A DNA stretch of 64,000 nucleotides from Neorhodopirellula pilleata (GTDB lineage: Bacteria; Planctomycetota; Planctomycetia; Pirellulales; Pirellulaceae): assembly GCF_007859915.1 (NCBI RefSeq), contig NZ_SJPM01000009.1:238024-302023 (forward strand), written 5' to 3'. The position numbers were made by a program, and so were the translations under genes. Below the pieces are notes generated by a model, which saw nothing but the letters and a program-made list of their open reading frames with translations, made no database searches and had not been told where the DNA came from. Position 1 is the stretch's first letter. Each line of letters begins with the position of its first letter. Shown in pieces: positions 54,246 through 62,826 of the stretch.

Positions 54246-55229
54246 ATGAACGACACCAAAACACCGAAAATCTTTGTTACCCGCCGGCTGCCCGGCTTGC
54301 ACTTGGACCGTTTGCGTGGGGTCGCCGACGTCACGGTTTGGCCCGATTCGATGCCTCCTTCTCGTGACGATCTGCTCGCCGGGGTGGCCCAGTGCGATGG
54401 GTTGCTGACCTTGTTGAGCGATCGAATCGACGCCAGTGTGATGGATGCAGCGGGGCCGAACCTGAAAGTGATTAGTAACTACGCGGTCGGTTACAACAAT
54501 ATCGATGTCGCCGCCGCCGGCGCGCGTGGCATCCGTGTGGGCAATACGCCCGACGTGTTGACCGACGCGACGGCTGATTTGGCGGTCACGTTACTGCTCG
54601 CGGCCGCACGGCGAGTCCGCGAAGCGGCCAACCAAGTTCAAACCGGCGGCTGGAAAACGTGGGAGCCGACCGGGTTGTTGGGAATCGAACCGGCGGGCAA
54701 GACACTTGGTGTGATCGGCATGGGTCGGATCGGCAAAGCGTTCGCCCGGCGGATGGTCGGCGGGTGGAACATGCCGCTGCTGTACACCTCCCGCACCGTC
54801 CAGGACGACGTCGATGAATCGCTGGGCGGTCGTCATGTGGATCTCGATGAACTGCTTGCCCAAAGCGATTTCATTTCCGTCCACGTGGCGTTGTGCGACG
54901 CGACGGCCGGTTTGCTCGACGCCGACGCGTTTTCCAGAATGAAGGATGGTGTGGTGATCGTGAATACGGCCCGTGGTGAAATCATCAACCAAGACGCGCT
55001 GCTAGACGGCTTGAATTCGCAAAAAGTGTTCGCCGCTGGTTTGGACGTGACGTCGCCAGAACCGTTGCCGCATGAGCACCCTCTTGTTCGCCACCCGCGC
55101 ACGATCATCCTTCCGCATATCGGCAGCGCCACCGACCGCAGCCGCAACGCGATGGCTGAAATCGCCGTGGATAATGTCTTGCATGGACTCCGCGGCGAAT
55201 CGCTGCGATGCGAGGTGAACCTTGCGTGA
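54246..55229 (+). CDS. D-2-hydroxyacid dehydrogenase, glyoxylate/hydroxypyruvate reductase-like
   Basis: 327 residues from the ATG at 54246 (NDTKTPKIFVTRRLPGLHL). NAD(P) fold GVIGMGRIGKAFARRM (about 155-170), catalytic Arg in VIVNTARGEIINQ, Glu in DVTSPEPLPHEHPL and His in ILPHIGSATDRSR, all in place for the family. The N-terminal MKPKIFVTR-like opening and DVLTDATADLAVTLLLAAAR segment fit glyoxylate/hydroxypyruvate reductases (GyaR/GhrB group), which reduce glyoxylate or hydroxypyruvate. Its end overlaps the next gene by eight bases, so the two are coupled. Confidence 0.9.
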   Translation: MNDTKTPKIFVTRRLPGLHLDRLRGVADVTVWPDSMPPSRDDLLAGVAQCDGLLTLLSDRIDASVMDAAGPNLKVISNYAVGYNNIDVAAAGARGIRVGNTPDVLTDATADLAVTLLLAAARRVREAANQVQTGGWKTWEPTGLLGIEPAGKTLGVIGMGRIGKAFARRMVGGWNMPLLYTSRTVQDDVDESLGGRHVDLDELLAQSDFISVHVALCDATAGLLDADAFSRMKDGVVIVNTARGEIINQDALLDGLNSQKVFAAGLDVTSPEPLPHEHPLVRHPRTIILPHIGSATDRSRNAMAEIAVDNVLHGLRGESLRCEVNLA

Positions 55230-56781
55230 TTGGCTTGCCTATCTGTTCGATGCCGTTCGACGACCTCGCGAAGAGTTGTCCCGCCGCCAACATCAACTCC
55301 GCTACATTTGGGACCTGGTGAATCACTGCGCTCAACAGTTGTCGGAACGCCGAGCCGAGGGCATGGCGGCCGAACTGACCTACCGTACGATCTTTTCGTT
55401 GATTCCGGTCGTCGTGCTGGGCTTGGTCATGTTTCGCGTCGTGGGCGGTTTGGAAGACGTTCAATCACGAGTCGAAGGACCGCTTTATTCGTTCTTCGGA
55501 GTGCCCGAAATCCCGACTGAGTACCTCAGCGAAGAAGTCATCGAAGAGGACGCCGCCGATGAACAAGCGATCCAACAAGACGCTACCAACGAGAGCAACC
55601 AAATGGTCGCCGATGCGGCCAAGCCCGACCCCGATCAACCGTTCCCCGATTCTCCGAGGTCGGTTCAAGAAGATGGAACCATTGACGGTGACGACAAGGT
55701 CGACAAGGAAGATATCGACGAAGTACTCGCCAAGACGGTGCAAGACAAAGCCGACGAGACGGCCACCGCGATCCGAGCCCGAGCCAGCATTCGCCGGACG
55801 CTCAGCCAAGCGACCTCGCAGATCGCCTCGCTGGATTTCGCGTCGATCGGTGTGGTCGGCTTGTTGCTGTTTCTCTATGCCGCAATCGCCCTCGCCGATT
55901 CGGTCGAACACCTCTTCAACATCATCTACGACGCCCCAAGCCAACGTCCGATTCACCTACGTTTGGCGATCCATTGGTCGATCATCACGTTGGGCAGCGG
56001 GTTGCTCGCCCTGAGCCTTTACATGTCCGGTCAAGTCATCGATTGGTTCGGCACGATCGGCGCGGGCCGTCAACCGTTGTGGTTCTTGCAGCACTTGTTG
56101 TCGTTGCTGGCCGGTTGGGTTTTGATGTTCTTGTTATTCGCGTTGATGCCCAACACGCACGTGTCGTTGCGAGCGGCCGCGATCGGCGCGGGCGTCGCGG
56201 CGGTGTTGTGGGAGTTCGCCAAGTACGGTTTTCAGATCTACGTCAGCAAAGCGGTTCCCTACTCGGCGCTCTACGGATCACTCGGTTTGATCCCACTGTT
56301 TTTGTTTTGGGTCTACGTGACTTGGTTGATCGTGTTGTTCGGCTTAACACTCACGCACACCTTGCAAACGATGCGAGGCAAACGATTGCGTCAAACGTTG
56401 CACGTTCGCGACGCCGGCCAATCGGGCGACCCGGATTGGATGTTGCCGATCATGACGGAGGTCGGACTCGCGTTTCGCGACGGACGCACGATCGGTCGGC
56501 AAGAACTCGCCGAGCGTTTAGGTCTGCCCGGTCGCATGATTCACGAAATGGAGAACCAATTGATCCAAGCGGGATGTTTGCGCCGCGTCACCGGCAGCGA
56601 CGACGAACAAGATCATTTAACGCTCGCCAAACCGGCCGAAACCATTTTCATCCGCGACGTCTTGGCATTGGCGCACCGATGCCGCATCACGAACGACCAC
56701 AAGGCCTGGAAAACACTCGCCAATCTCAAGCAAGCCGAACGCGAAGCGGCGGGCGATCGAACGTTGGCCGATGTGCTTTAA
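55222..56781 (+). CDS. YihY family membrane protein with acidic insertion and C-terminal winged-helix-like domain
   Basis: 519 residues from a TTG at 55222, overlapping the previous gene. The YihY (formerly RNase BN) core has AAELTYRTIFSLIPVVVLGL, then VGLLLFLYAAIALADSVEHL, IIYDAPSQRPIHLRL and ALYGSLGLIPLFLFWVYVTW. Between the first and second helix is an unusual insertion of about 110 residues rich in Asp, Glu and Gln (VIEEDAADEQAIQQDATNES onward). The C-terminal 130 residues are soluble and look like a winged helix (RQELAERLGLPGRMIHEMEN, then LIQAGCLRRV). The family is membrane-embedded, about six helices, of unsettled function; nuclease activity has been withdrawn for E. coli YihY. Confidence 0.86.
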   Translation: MRDWLAYLFDAVRRPREELSRRQHQLRYIWDLVNHCAQQLSERRAEGMAAELTYRTIFSLIPVVVLGLVMFRVVGGLEDVQSRVEGPLYSFFGVPEIPTEYLSEEVIEEDAADEQAIQQDATNESNQMVADAAKPDPDQPFPDSPRSVQEDGTIDGDDKVDKEDIDEVLAKTVQDKADETATAIRARASIRRTLSQATSQIASLDFASIGVVGLLLFLYAAIALADSVEHLFNIIYDAPSQRPIHLRLAIHWSIITLGSGLLALSLYMSGQVIDWFGTIGAGRQPLWFLQHLLSLLAGWVLMFLLFALMPNTHVSLRAAAIGAGVAAVLWEFAKYGFQIYVSKAVPYSALYGSLGLIPLFLFWVYVTWLIVLFGLTLTHTLQTMRGKRLRQTLHVRDAGQSGDPDWMLPIMTEVGLAFRDGRTIGRQELAERLGLPGRMIHEMENQLIQAGCLRRVTGSDDEQDHLTLAKPAETIFIRDVLALAHRCRITNDHKAWKTLANLKQAEREAAGDRTLADVL

Positions 56782-56793
56782 CGTACACCGATC

Positions 56794-57009
56794 TCACGTT
56801 GATGGTTCGAGTTGCTCTACTTTGCTCATGGCCACCAGCGGCAAGACGTGGTGGCGATAACGGCCATCCTCGCTCTTGACCAATACCACCGCTGACATCG
56901 AGCTAACAGTGACCATTTCACGGTGAAAAATTTCGATTTGGTCGCCGCTGTTCATGGTGATTCGAACCGGTCCGGTACGAATCCACTCATTCAGTTCTTC
57001 TCTATCCAC
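56794..57009 (-). CDS. Small conserved-looking protein, function unknown
   Basis: 71 residues from a GTG at 57009, eight bases after AGGAG, a clear Shine-Dalgarno sequence. The sequence is mainly beta-strand: GPVRITMNSGDQIEIFHREM and VSSMSAVVLVKSEDGRYRHH, a pattern like small SH3-type barrel proteins. It lies 77 bases downstream of and on the same strand as the Uma2-like gene and ends 12 bases from the convergent YihY gene. No function is assigned. Confidence 0.7.
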   Translation of the reverse strand: MDREELNEWIRTGPVRITMNSGDQIEIFHREMVTVSSMSAVVLVKSEDGRYRHHVLPLVAMSKVEQLEPST

Positions 57010-57086
57010 AATGGTCGCTCCTATTTGGGCACAAATAATGTTGATCGCATGGGCTCAAACTGAACGTCCGCAGGGGAGATGGTTCA

Positions 57087-57683
57087 TCAACCTAGCAGCT
57101 TGTCCAGTTCCAATCGGATCAGCGTGTCGCTGATTTGGGTTTCTTTGGTTTGACCGGCGGTCAAGGTTGTTTGGGTTTGGTACCGCACTGCGTCAGAGTC
57201 GGAATAGCATTCGAGTTGGTTGTCAACCAAATTGACGATCCAGTATTCTTGGACGCCGGACGTCGCATAGATCGATGCCTTGGCTCGATCTTTGGCCAAC
57301 GACGTGTCGGCCACTTCGATGACTAGTCGGCATTCCGAACCGTTCGGGTAACGTTCTCGGTAATCCGAGTTTTGCCCTTTCACAACCGCCAAGTCCGGCT
57401 CCGGTTCGCTTGACTCGGTCGTGATGGGAAGTTGGCATTGAAGCATATGGCCCACCAAGCAGAATGCTTGAAGCCACTGGTCGAGATATCGGACTGCGAA
57501 GCCATGAATGGGGCGTTGATTCATTTTTTCGACAATCCATCCCTCGAGCAATTCGACGCGGTCTTCCGGTTTCAGGACGCCCAGTTCGCCGAGTTGATGA
57601 TATTGCTGCACCGAGAAACGGTGGATCGGCAACGGCATGGCGAGTTCCGATGCGAAAGAGGTCGCGGTGGACATGGAGTTCAA
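57087..57683 (-). CDS. Uma2 family (DUF820) PD-(D/E)XK nuclease-like protein
   Basis: 198 residues. The family core is seen in FSVQQYHQLGELGVLKPEDR and VELLEGWIVEKM (with the conserved EL.EG), then EPEPDLAVVKG, RLVIEVADTSLAKDRAKASI and YATSGVQEYWIVNL. The E, D, and ExA-type positions of the restriction-endonuclease-like fold appear kept. Uma2 proteins are abundant in cyanobacteria and planctomycetes and are treated as putative endonucleases of unknown role. Start at 57683 or at the next ATG, 57674. Part of a short minus-strand pair with the 71-residue gene. Confidence 0.88.
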   Translation of the reverse strand: MNSMSTATSFASELAMPLPIHRFSVQQYHQLGELGVLKPEDRVELLEGWIVEKMNQRPIHGFAVRYLDQWLQAFCLVGHMLQCQLPITTESSEPEPDLAVVKGQNSDYRERYPNGSECRLVIEVADTSLAKDRAKASIYATSGVQEYWIVNLVDNQLECYSDSDAVRYQTQTTLTAGQTKETQISDTLIRLELDKLLG

Positions 57684-57772
57684 AGCTCAGCCGAGTGTTG
57701 AGAAAGTAACCTATCTACCATAGTCGCCATCCCGGTCGATTTCAATCGACCGACATGCCGCATGGCAATGGC

Positions 57773-59182
57773 TCAAGCCATATCATCCATGCCGTATGCT
57801 CTCAATCGGTCACGCAGTGTTCCGCGGTGGATACCAAGCATCTCGGCGGCTTTGGCTCGATTGCCGCCGGTGTGCTTTAAAACGACATTCAACAGAGTCG
57901 GCTCGACCGCCGCCAAGAATTCACCGTGCAGATTGATCGTATCGGCTTTCTCCGCGATCGCGATTTCCGCCCAAGTCGCGATGACTTTCTCGAGAGATTG
58001 GCTGGGTGATTCGGGTTCGGATACGCGTCCCGGTTTCGCAGTTGGAAAATCGGCGATCGTCAACGGTCGGCCTCGCGCGACGACGGCGGCGTGACCAATC
58101 GCGTTTCTCAGCTCGCGAACATTTCCGTGCCAAGGACGCGATTGAAGTTCATTGAGTAACGATTCATCCAGTCGATTTTCCACATAGCTCATCTGTTCGA
58201 GAAAATGTGCGCATAAGGGTCCTATGTCTTCGATACGTTCGCGCAGCGGCGGTAAGTGAATCTGCACGCCGGTAAGACGATGAAACAAGTCGTCACGAAA
58301 CCGCCCCGAAGTGACCTCGGCGTGCAGGTCACTGTTGGTCGCCGCAAGCACCCGAACATCCGCTGTTCGCGGGCGGGTGTCCCCCACGCGACTGTATTGG
58401 CCTTGTTCGAGAACTCGCAACAACTTCACTTGCACCGCCAGCGGTAAGTCACCGATCTCGTCCAACAACACCGTGCCGCCCTCGGCCCGCTCGAACAGAC
58501 CGGCTCGGTCGTCATTAGCCCCCGTGAACGCACCCTGGATGTGACCGAACAATTCACTTTCGATCAAATCCGGATTCAACGCCACCGGGGCGATCGGGAT
58601 GTAAACCCGACCGGCTCGTTTGCTATGACGATGGATCGCTGCGGCGACCAATTCCTTACCGGTGCCTGTTTCTCCCGTGATGAGAACGGACAAATCGCTG
58701 TCGGCGACCAACGCGATTTGCCGAAACACCTTCTGCATCGGCGGCGAAACACCGACTAAGTCGCTCGAGCCGAGCGGCATCGGTGGTGTGGATTTGAGAA
58801 CCGATCGTTGGGCGGACTTTTGCAATGTCAGGCGACATATCCGCAATGCATCATCAAGCTTGAACGGTTTAGTCAAATAATCGGTTGCGCCGTTCTTAAC
58901 GGCCGCGACGGCCGTTTCGAGGTCGCCAAAAGCAGTGATGATGACAACGGGGGCATTGTCCGTCGCTTTCAAGAAACCGGGCAAAGCGGTGATGCCATCC
59001 TGTTTCGGCAACCGCACATCGAGAATCACCATCGAAAGCTCGTGCTGCCCGGCAAGTCGCAATCCCTCTTCGGCACTCGAGGCGGTCACAACATGATGTC
59101 CTTCACCTGAGAGCATCTTTTCAAGGGCCCAGCAAATCGATGGCTCGTCATCGACAACAAGAATGGTGTGTTGATTGGTCAT
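57773..59182 (-). CDS. NtrC-type sigma-54-dependent response regulator
   Basis: 469 residues from the ATG at 59182 (TNQHTILVVDDEPSICWALE). The receiver domain has the phospho-acceptor Asp in MVILDVRLPKQDG and Lys in YLTKPFKLDD. The AAA+ domain has Walker A GETGTGKE, the sigma-54 contact loop GAFTGA, Walker B GGTVLLDEIGDLP and the Arg-finger FRDDLFHRL. A Fis-type helix-turn-helix ends the protein (GNRAKAAEMLGIHRGTLRDR). Such regulators open sigma-54 promoters when phosphorylated. The cognate kinase gene lies just upstream on the same strand, 110 bases away, with an inter-gene hairpin between. Confidence 0.95.
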   Translation of the reverse strand: MTNQHTILVVDDEPSICWALEKMLSGEGHHVVTASSAEEGLRLAGQHELSMVILDVRLPKQDGITALPGFLKATDNAPVVIITAFGDLETAVAAVKNGATDYLTKPFKLDDALRICRLTLQKSAQRSVLKSTPPMPLGSSDLVGVSPPMQKVFRQIALVADSDLSVLITGETGTGKELVAAAIHRHSKRAGRVYIPIAPVALNPDLIESELFGHIQGAFTGANDDRAGLFERAEGGTVLLDEIGDLPLAVQVKLLRVLEQGQYSRVGDTRPRTADVRVLAATNSDLHAEVTSGRFRDDLFHRLTGVQIHLPPLRERIEDIGPLCAHFLEQMSYVENRLDESLLNELQSRPWHGNVRELRNAIGHAAVVARGRPLTIADFPTAKPGRVSEPESPSQSLEKVIATWAEIAIAEKADTINLHGEFLAAVEPTLLNVVLKHTGGNRAKAAEMLGIHRGTLRDRLRAYGMDDMA

Positions 59183-59243
59183 CAGTAGTATTCTCGACGC
59201 TGTTGCGCAGGTGCCAATGAACAAAAGGCAAGCCGTTTGCCAA

Positions 59244-59281
59244 GCTTCAATCTTATGTTAGCGAAACGCTAAGATTGAAGC
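59244..59281. terminator. Intercistronic stem-loop between kinase and regulator genes
   Basis: GCTTCAATC (59244-59252) pairs with GATTGAAGC (59273-59281), and TTAGCG (59258-59263) with CGCTAA (59267-59272), leaving an AAA loop and a five-base bulge. It has no T-run, so it may act as a partial terminator, RNA-processing site or mRNA stabiliser rather than a full stop. Confidence 0.6.
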
Positions 59282-59292
59282 CTGATCAAGCA

Positions 59293-60657
59293 CTAGACGA
59301 GTTTCGCCTCCAACTCAAAAATGGTTCGATTACTTTCACGCCGCCAACGGACCTCGCCCCCGAGCCGCTCGGCGGCACGACGAACCACCGACAACCCCAG
59401 TCCCATGCCTTCCGGTTTGGATGTGACAAACGGCTCGAACAGTTCCTCGGCAACACGATGATCGATTCCCGGGCCGTTGTCGCTAACCGTTAAACGGATC
59501 CTATGATCGCTTAACTTCGTCAGCGACACGTGGATTTCATCGCCGGCTTGCATGGCGTTATGGATCAGATTATTTGCGGCGGCCATCCAAGTCGGGCCGT
59601 CTTGCACCTGTTCGTTGTCGATCTGGTCATCGATGGTCCAACGAATGTTCACTCGCAAGTGACGGGCGGTCGGCGTCAAGCTTCCGCGAGCGTCGTCGAA
59701 ACAAAGCCGAACTTTGGTAGGTCGATCCTCGTCTTGACGACCCGACGCGACCAACAGCAAGCGTCGCACGTAGTCTTCGGAGGCTTCGATTTGATGAATG
59801 GCTACCGCGATCGTTTCGTCGTCCCGAACGTCACACTGTTGAGCATGGAGTTCGACGGCCATTCTCGCGCCGGTGAGACTGTTGCGAAGCTGGTGAGCCA
59901 TCCCGCCGGCGATCTGGTGCAAGAGTTTTTCACTTTGTTGACGGTTGACCCGTTTCCAAAGTTGACTCAACTGCGAGGCCATTGCGTCGACCGCTCCGCC
60001 CAAACGACCGATCTCGTCATCGACTTGATCGGACACCGTGGATTCGAAGTCTCCACCAGCGACCCGTTGCACGCGTTGTTGCAATCGGCCGACGCGACCT
60101 GCGATACGCGATGTCAAGATCAATGAGATGCTACTGAGAGCCAAGATGGTCGACAGCCCCGTGACCATCGGCAGGATCGCGGCCCGGCGGCGACTGGCGT
60201 CGATCTGGCGATTGTCAAACAAAACCTCGACTTCGGTGACACGATCCTGGCGTTGTGATCCGTTGCGAATCGGGAATCGGAATATGCGATAGGCATCGCG
60301 TTTGGAACCATCCGGTTCGATGGTGCTGTGGGTCACCCTTCCGGACGCGTCGAGTCCGATAAGCTGAGTCTGCGTCAGATCGGCGAGCAGTTCAAATACC
60401 GTCGGATTCAACGGAAAGGTCGACGTGGACAGCGATTGTTCAATTCCCGCAAACCGCTTCTGCAATTCCTCATCGGCCCATCGATCGCCGAGCCAATACG
60501 ATGCGACCGCGACCAAGACCGCCGAAAACAAGGCAGCAGTCACCATCGGGGCCAACAGCCGAAATCGAAGCGAGCGAAAATGAGTTAGCGTTTCCACTTG
60601 GACAGTATAGGTCAATTCGATCGGCGGCATTTCCGTCGCGATCGGCGGTTTTTTCAT
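59293..60657 (-). CDS. Membrane sensor histidine kinase paired with the NtrC-type regulator
   Basis: 454 residues from the ATG at 60657, which follows GGGGGCAG; longer in-frame extensions upstream look non-coding. Two membrane helices (LLAPMVTAALFSAVLVAVAS and ILPMVTGLSTILALSSISLI) flank a periplasmic sensing region of about 110 residues. A HAMP linker follows (RVQRVAGGDFESTVSDQV), then the phospho-His in GGMAHQLRNSLTGARMAVEL, the ATP-binding N box NNLIHNAMQAGD, and VSDNGPGIDHRV, FVTSKPEGMGLGL. It should phosphorylate the adjacent regulator. The signal is unknown. Confidence 0.92.
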   Translation of the reverse strand: MKKPPIATEMPPIELTYTVQVETLTHFRSLRFRLLAPMVTAALFSAVLVAVASYWLGDRWADEELQKRFAGIEQSLSTSTFPLNPTVFELLADLTQTQLIGLDASGRVTHSTIEPDGSKRDAYRIFRFPIRNGSQRQDRVTEVEVLFDNRQIDASRRRAAILPMVTGLSTILALSSISLILTSRIAGRVGRLQQRVQRVAGGDFESTVSDQVDDEIGRLGGAVDAMASQLSQLWKRVNRQQSEKLLHQIAGGMAHQLRNSLTGARMAVELHAQQCDVRDDETIAVAIHQIEASEDYVRRLLLVASGRQDEDRPTKVRLCFDDARGSLTPTARHLRVNIRWTIDDQIDNEQVQDGPTWMAAANNLIHNAMQAGDEIHVSLTKLSDHRIRLTVSDNGPGIDHRVAEELFEPFVTSKPEGMGLGLSVVRRAAERLGGEVRWRRESNRTIFELEAKLV

Positions 60658-60889
60658 CTGCCCCCGTAAGTGGTCACGCAACTCTGAGCTGTTTCGGCAT
60701 CCTCCGTTATCTGCACGGCGGAATGATGATTGTGCAAGAGATATCGTTTTTATCAATTCTTCCGATGGAATTACCTTCATTACTACGGTTTGAAAGTGAC
60801 GAAAACTTGACTGCTTGCAGGAATGACGAAGACTTCGGCTCCCGATATACCTTTCATCACTGTCTGTTTCCCCCAATCAGGTTTGAGTA
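60658..60889. promoter_or_regulatory. Divergent upstream region of kinase and chemoreceptor genes
   Basis: A 232-base gap between divergent genes. It should hold promoters for the two-component operon and the PAS receptor, possibly including a sigma-54 site given the regulator, but no TGGC-N9-TGC pair was recognised. Confidence 0.35.
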
Positions 60890-62230
60890 ATGCTAACTCT
60901 GAAATCAAAATCCAATGATCGCGTAGATTCGCTCAACGAAGAAATCCATTCGCTCAGGCAAGAACTTCAAGAAGAGCAGCAAAAAAGACGAAACCTCAAT
61001 CAAGTTTTTGAATCCATTCAAAGCTCACAAGCGGTGATTGAGTTCGAGCCCGACGGTACGATCATTCATGCGAACGAGAATTTTCTGCGAGCGGTCGGAT
61101 ACACATTGGACGAGATCGCGGGACGACATCATCGAATGTTTGTTGATGAGACCTACGCTCGTTCACCGGGGTATCAAACATTCTGGACAGAATTAAAGAA
61201 TGGCCAATTCAAAAGCTCTGAATATAAACGTTTCGGAAAGGGCGGCCGTGAAATTTGGTTGCAAGCAATCTACACCCCCGTTCTTGACGAATCCGGTACC
61301 GTGCAGAGAGTGATCAAACTCGCTAACGACATCACTCAAGTTAAGCATCACGAACAGGAAATTCGCGATCGCACGCAGGCAGTGATTGAGTTTACACCCA
61401 ACGGCACCATCATCGACGCGAATTCGATGTTTCTAACCACGATCGGCTATTCGATCGATCAAATTCGCGGGCAGCATCACTCGATGTTCATGCCCAAGGG
61501 TGAAGCAACCACGCCCGAATACAGAAAGTTTTGGGAAGACCTTGCAAACGGCACGTTCCATCAGGGTGAGTTTCGCCGGATCGATAGTCGAGGAAATGAA
61601 CTCTGGTTGTATGGCGCCTACAGCCCGAGCTTCGATCTGAATGGAAACGTTGTCGGCGTAATCAAACGTGTCAGTAACATCACCGATCAAGTTAACTCAA
61701 AACGGCAAGCTCGTGAGGCAGGCGGCTCGGTCGCCATGGGCGTACGGGAAATGTCGCAAGCCATTAGTGAGATCTCCGAACGAATCACTCGAACAGCCAC
61801 TCTCGCTCGCGACTCGGAGTGCTTGTCATCGCGGACTGCCGACGAAGTCAAAAACCTCGCCGAAAGTAGTCGTTGTATCAGCAAAGTAGTTGACTTGATT
61901 CAGGACCTAGCCGATCAAACCAATCTACTTGCTCTCAACGCGACGATCGAAGCCGCTCGTGCAGGCGAAGCAGGACGTGGCTTCAGCGTCGTCGCTACCG
62001 AGGTCAAGGCTCTCGCGAATCAAACGGGCGTCGCCACGAACGATATTCGGAAAAGCGTCGAGGCGATACAATTCAACGTCGATACTGTCGTTAAGGGCAT
62101 TGACGCGATTAGCAACGGGATCTCCGAGGTCAGCGCCAATACCGATAGCGTCGCTTCGTCGGTGGAAGAGCAATCGATCGTCATGACCGGGCTCAGCTCG
62201 AGTGCAGAACTGCTACTTGCAATGCACTAA
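60890..62230 (+). CDS. Soluble PAS-PAS methyl-accepting chemoreceptor-like protein
   Basis: 446 residues with no membrane helix. After a coiled-coil start (SLNEEIHSLRQELQEEQQKR) come two PAS domains: AVIEFEPDGTIIHANENFLR with YTLDEIAGRHHRMFVD, and AVIEFTPNGTIIDANSMFLT with YSIDQIRGQHHSMFMP. Both repeat the Trp/His pattern of Aer/BdlA-like PAS domains that may bind flavin or haem. The signalling part has the receptor hairpin tip DQTNLLALNATIEAARAGEA, but the coiled-coil arms are short (about 190 residues), and it ends at about SSSAELLLAMH. No che genes are near; it may report an intracellular redox or oxygen state to a chemotaxis or other CheA system. Confidence 0.9.
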   Translation: MLTLKSKSNDRVDSLNEEIHSLRQELQEEQQKRRNLNQVFESIQSSQAVIEFEPDGTIIHANENFLRAVGYTLDEIAGRHHRMFVDETYARSPGYQTFWTELKNGQFKSSEYKRFGKGGREIWLQAIYTPVLDESGTVQRVIKLANDITQVKHHEQEIRDRTQAVIEFTPNGTIIDANSMFLTTIGYSIDQIRGQHHSMFMPKGEATTPEYRKFWEDLANGTFHQGEFRRIDSRGNELWLYGAYSPSFDLNGNVVGVIKRVSNITDQVNSKRQAREAGGSVAMGVREMSQAISEISERITRTATLARDSECLSSRTADEVKNLAESSRCISKVVDLIQDLADQTNLLALNATIEAARAGEAGRGFSVVATEVKALANQTGVATNDIRKSVEAIQFNVDTVVKGIDAISNGISEVSANTDSVASSVEEQSIVMTGLSSSAELLLAMH

Positions 62231-62251
62231 GCATCCAAACAGACGTTTTGC

Positions 62252-62282
62252 AACCGTTCACGGCCTTCGGCCTTGAACGGTT
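62252..62282. terminator. Hairpin after the chemoreceptor gene
   Basis: AACCGTTC-ac-GGCC pairs with GGCC-tt-GAACGGTT around a TTC loop, starting 22 bases after the stop codon. There is no T-run, so termination is uncertain; the same words recur in intergenic repeats around 62751-62765. Confidence 0.5.
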
Positions 62283-62826
62283 ACCGTTAATCTCAAGCCT
62301 ACTCGTGCTCGATCGACGCCCGGTTTCGAGCACAAGCTCCGTTTTATTGAGCACGAGTACGAGGCAGAGAATGCGTACTGGCGAAAAGTCAGTCATGGCT
62401 CTGGGTGCTTTTCGCTGGCCCATGCCTTTCGCAAAGACCGCTCAGACGATCAAGCTTGGCGATGACTCGCCAGCGAGCTCGGCTGAAATCGATACCTGAA
62501 GGAAATCGAACACACTGCGATTTTGCTTCTTGCAGGTTCCAATCATCGTCCTCATGCGTTCGTGATCACGCATGCCTGCTTCACTCCGAATGCCTTGATC
62601 GGCTTGTCTTAAGCATCCATAGCCGGACAATATAGAATCCGGCTTCGCGAATCACGAGCGATTTCGTCTTTGAGGCGATCGGTGCCATCGAAACGACTCG
62701 AAAGCTCAGATTAGGTTTAAGAAAAAGATTATGACTAAGAATGCTCGTTTACGGCCAAAGGCCGTGAACGGCTACGAAGTTCTCGGGCTAAACTCGCGTC
62801 GCAGCATCTCTCCGAGACGCTGAACG
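62283..62826. repeat. Gap with scattered inverted repeats, no gene seen
   Basis: CTCGTGCTC (62302-62310) pairs with GAGCACGAG (62349-62357), and ACGGCC-AAA-GGCCGT (62751-62765) forms a small hairpin. A lone AGGTTTAAG-like piece sits near 62713. Otherwise nothing is recognised in this stretch of about 540 bases. Confidence 0.6.
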
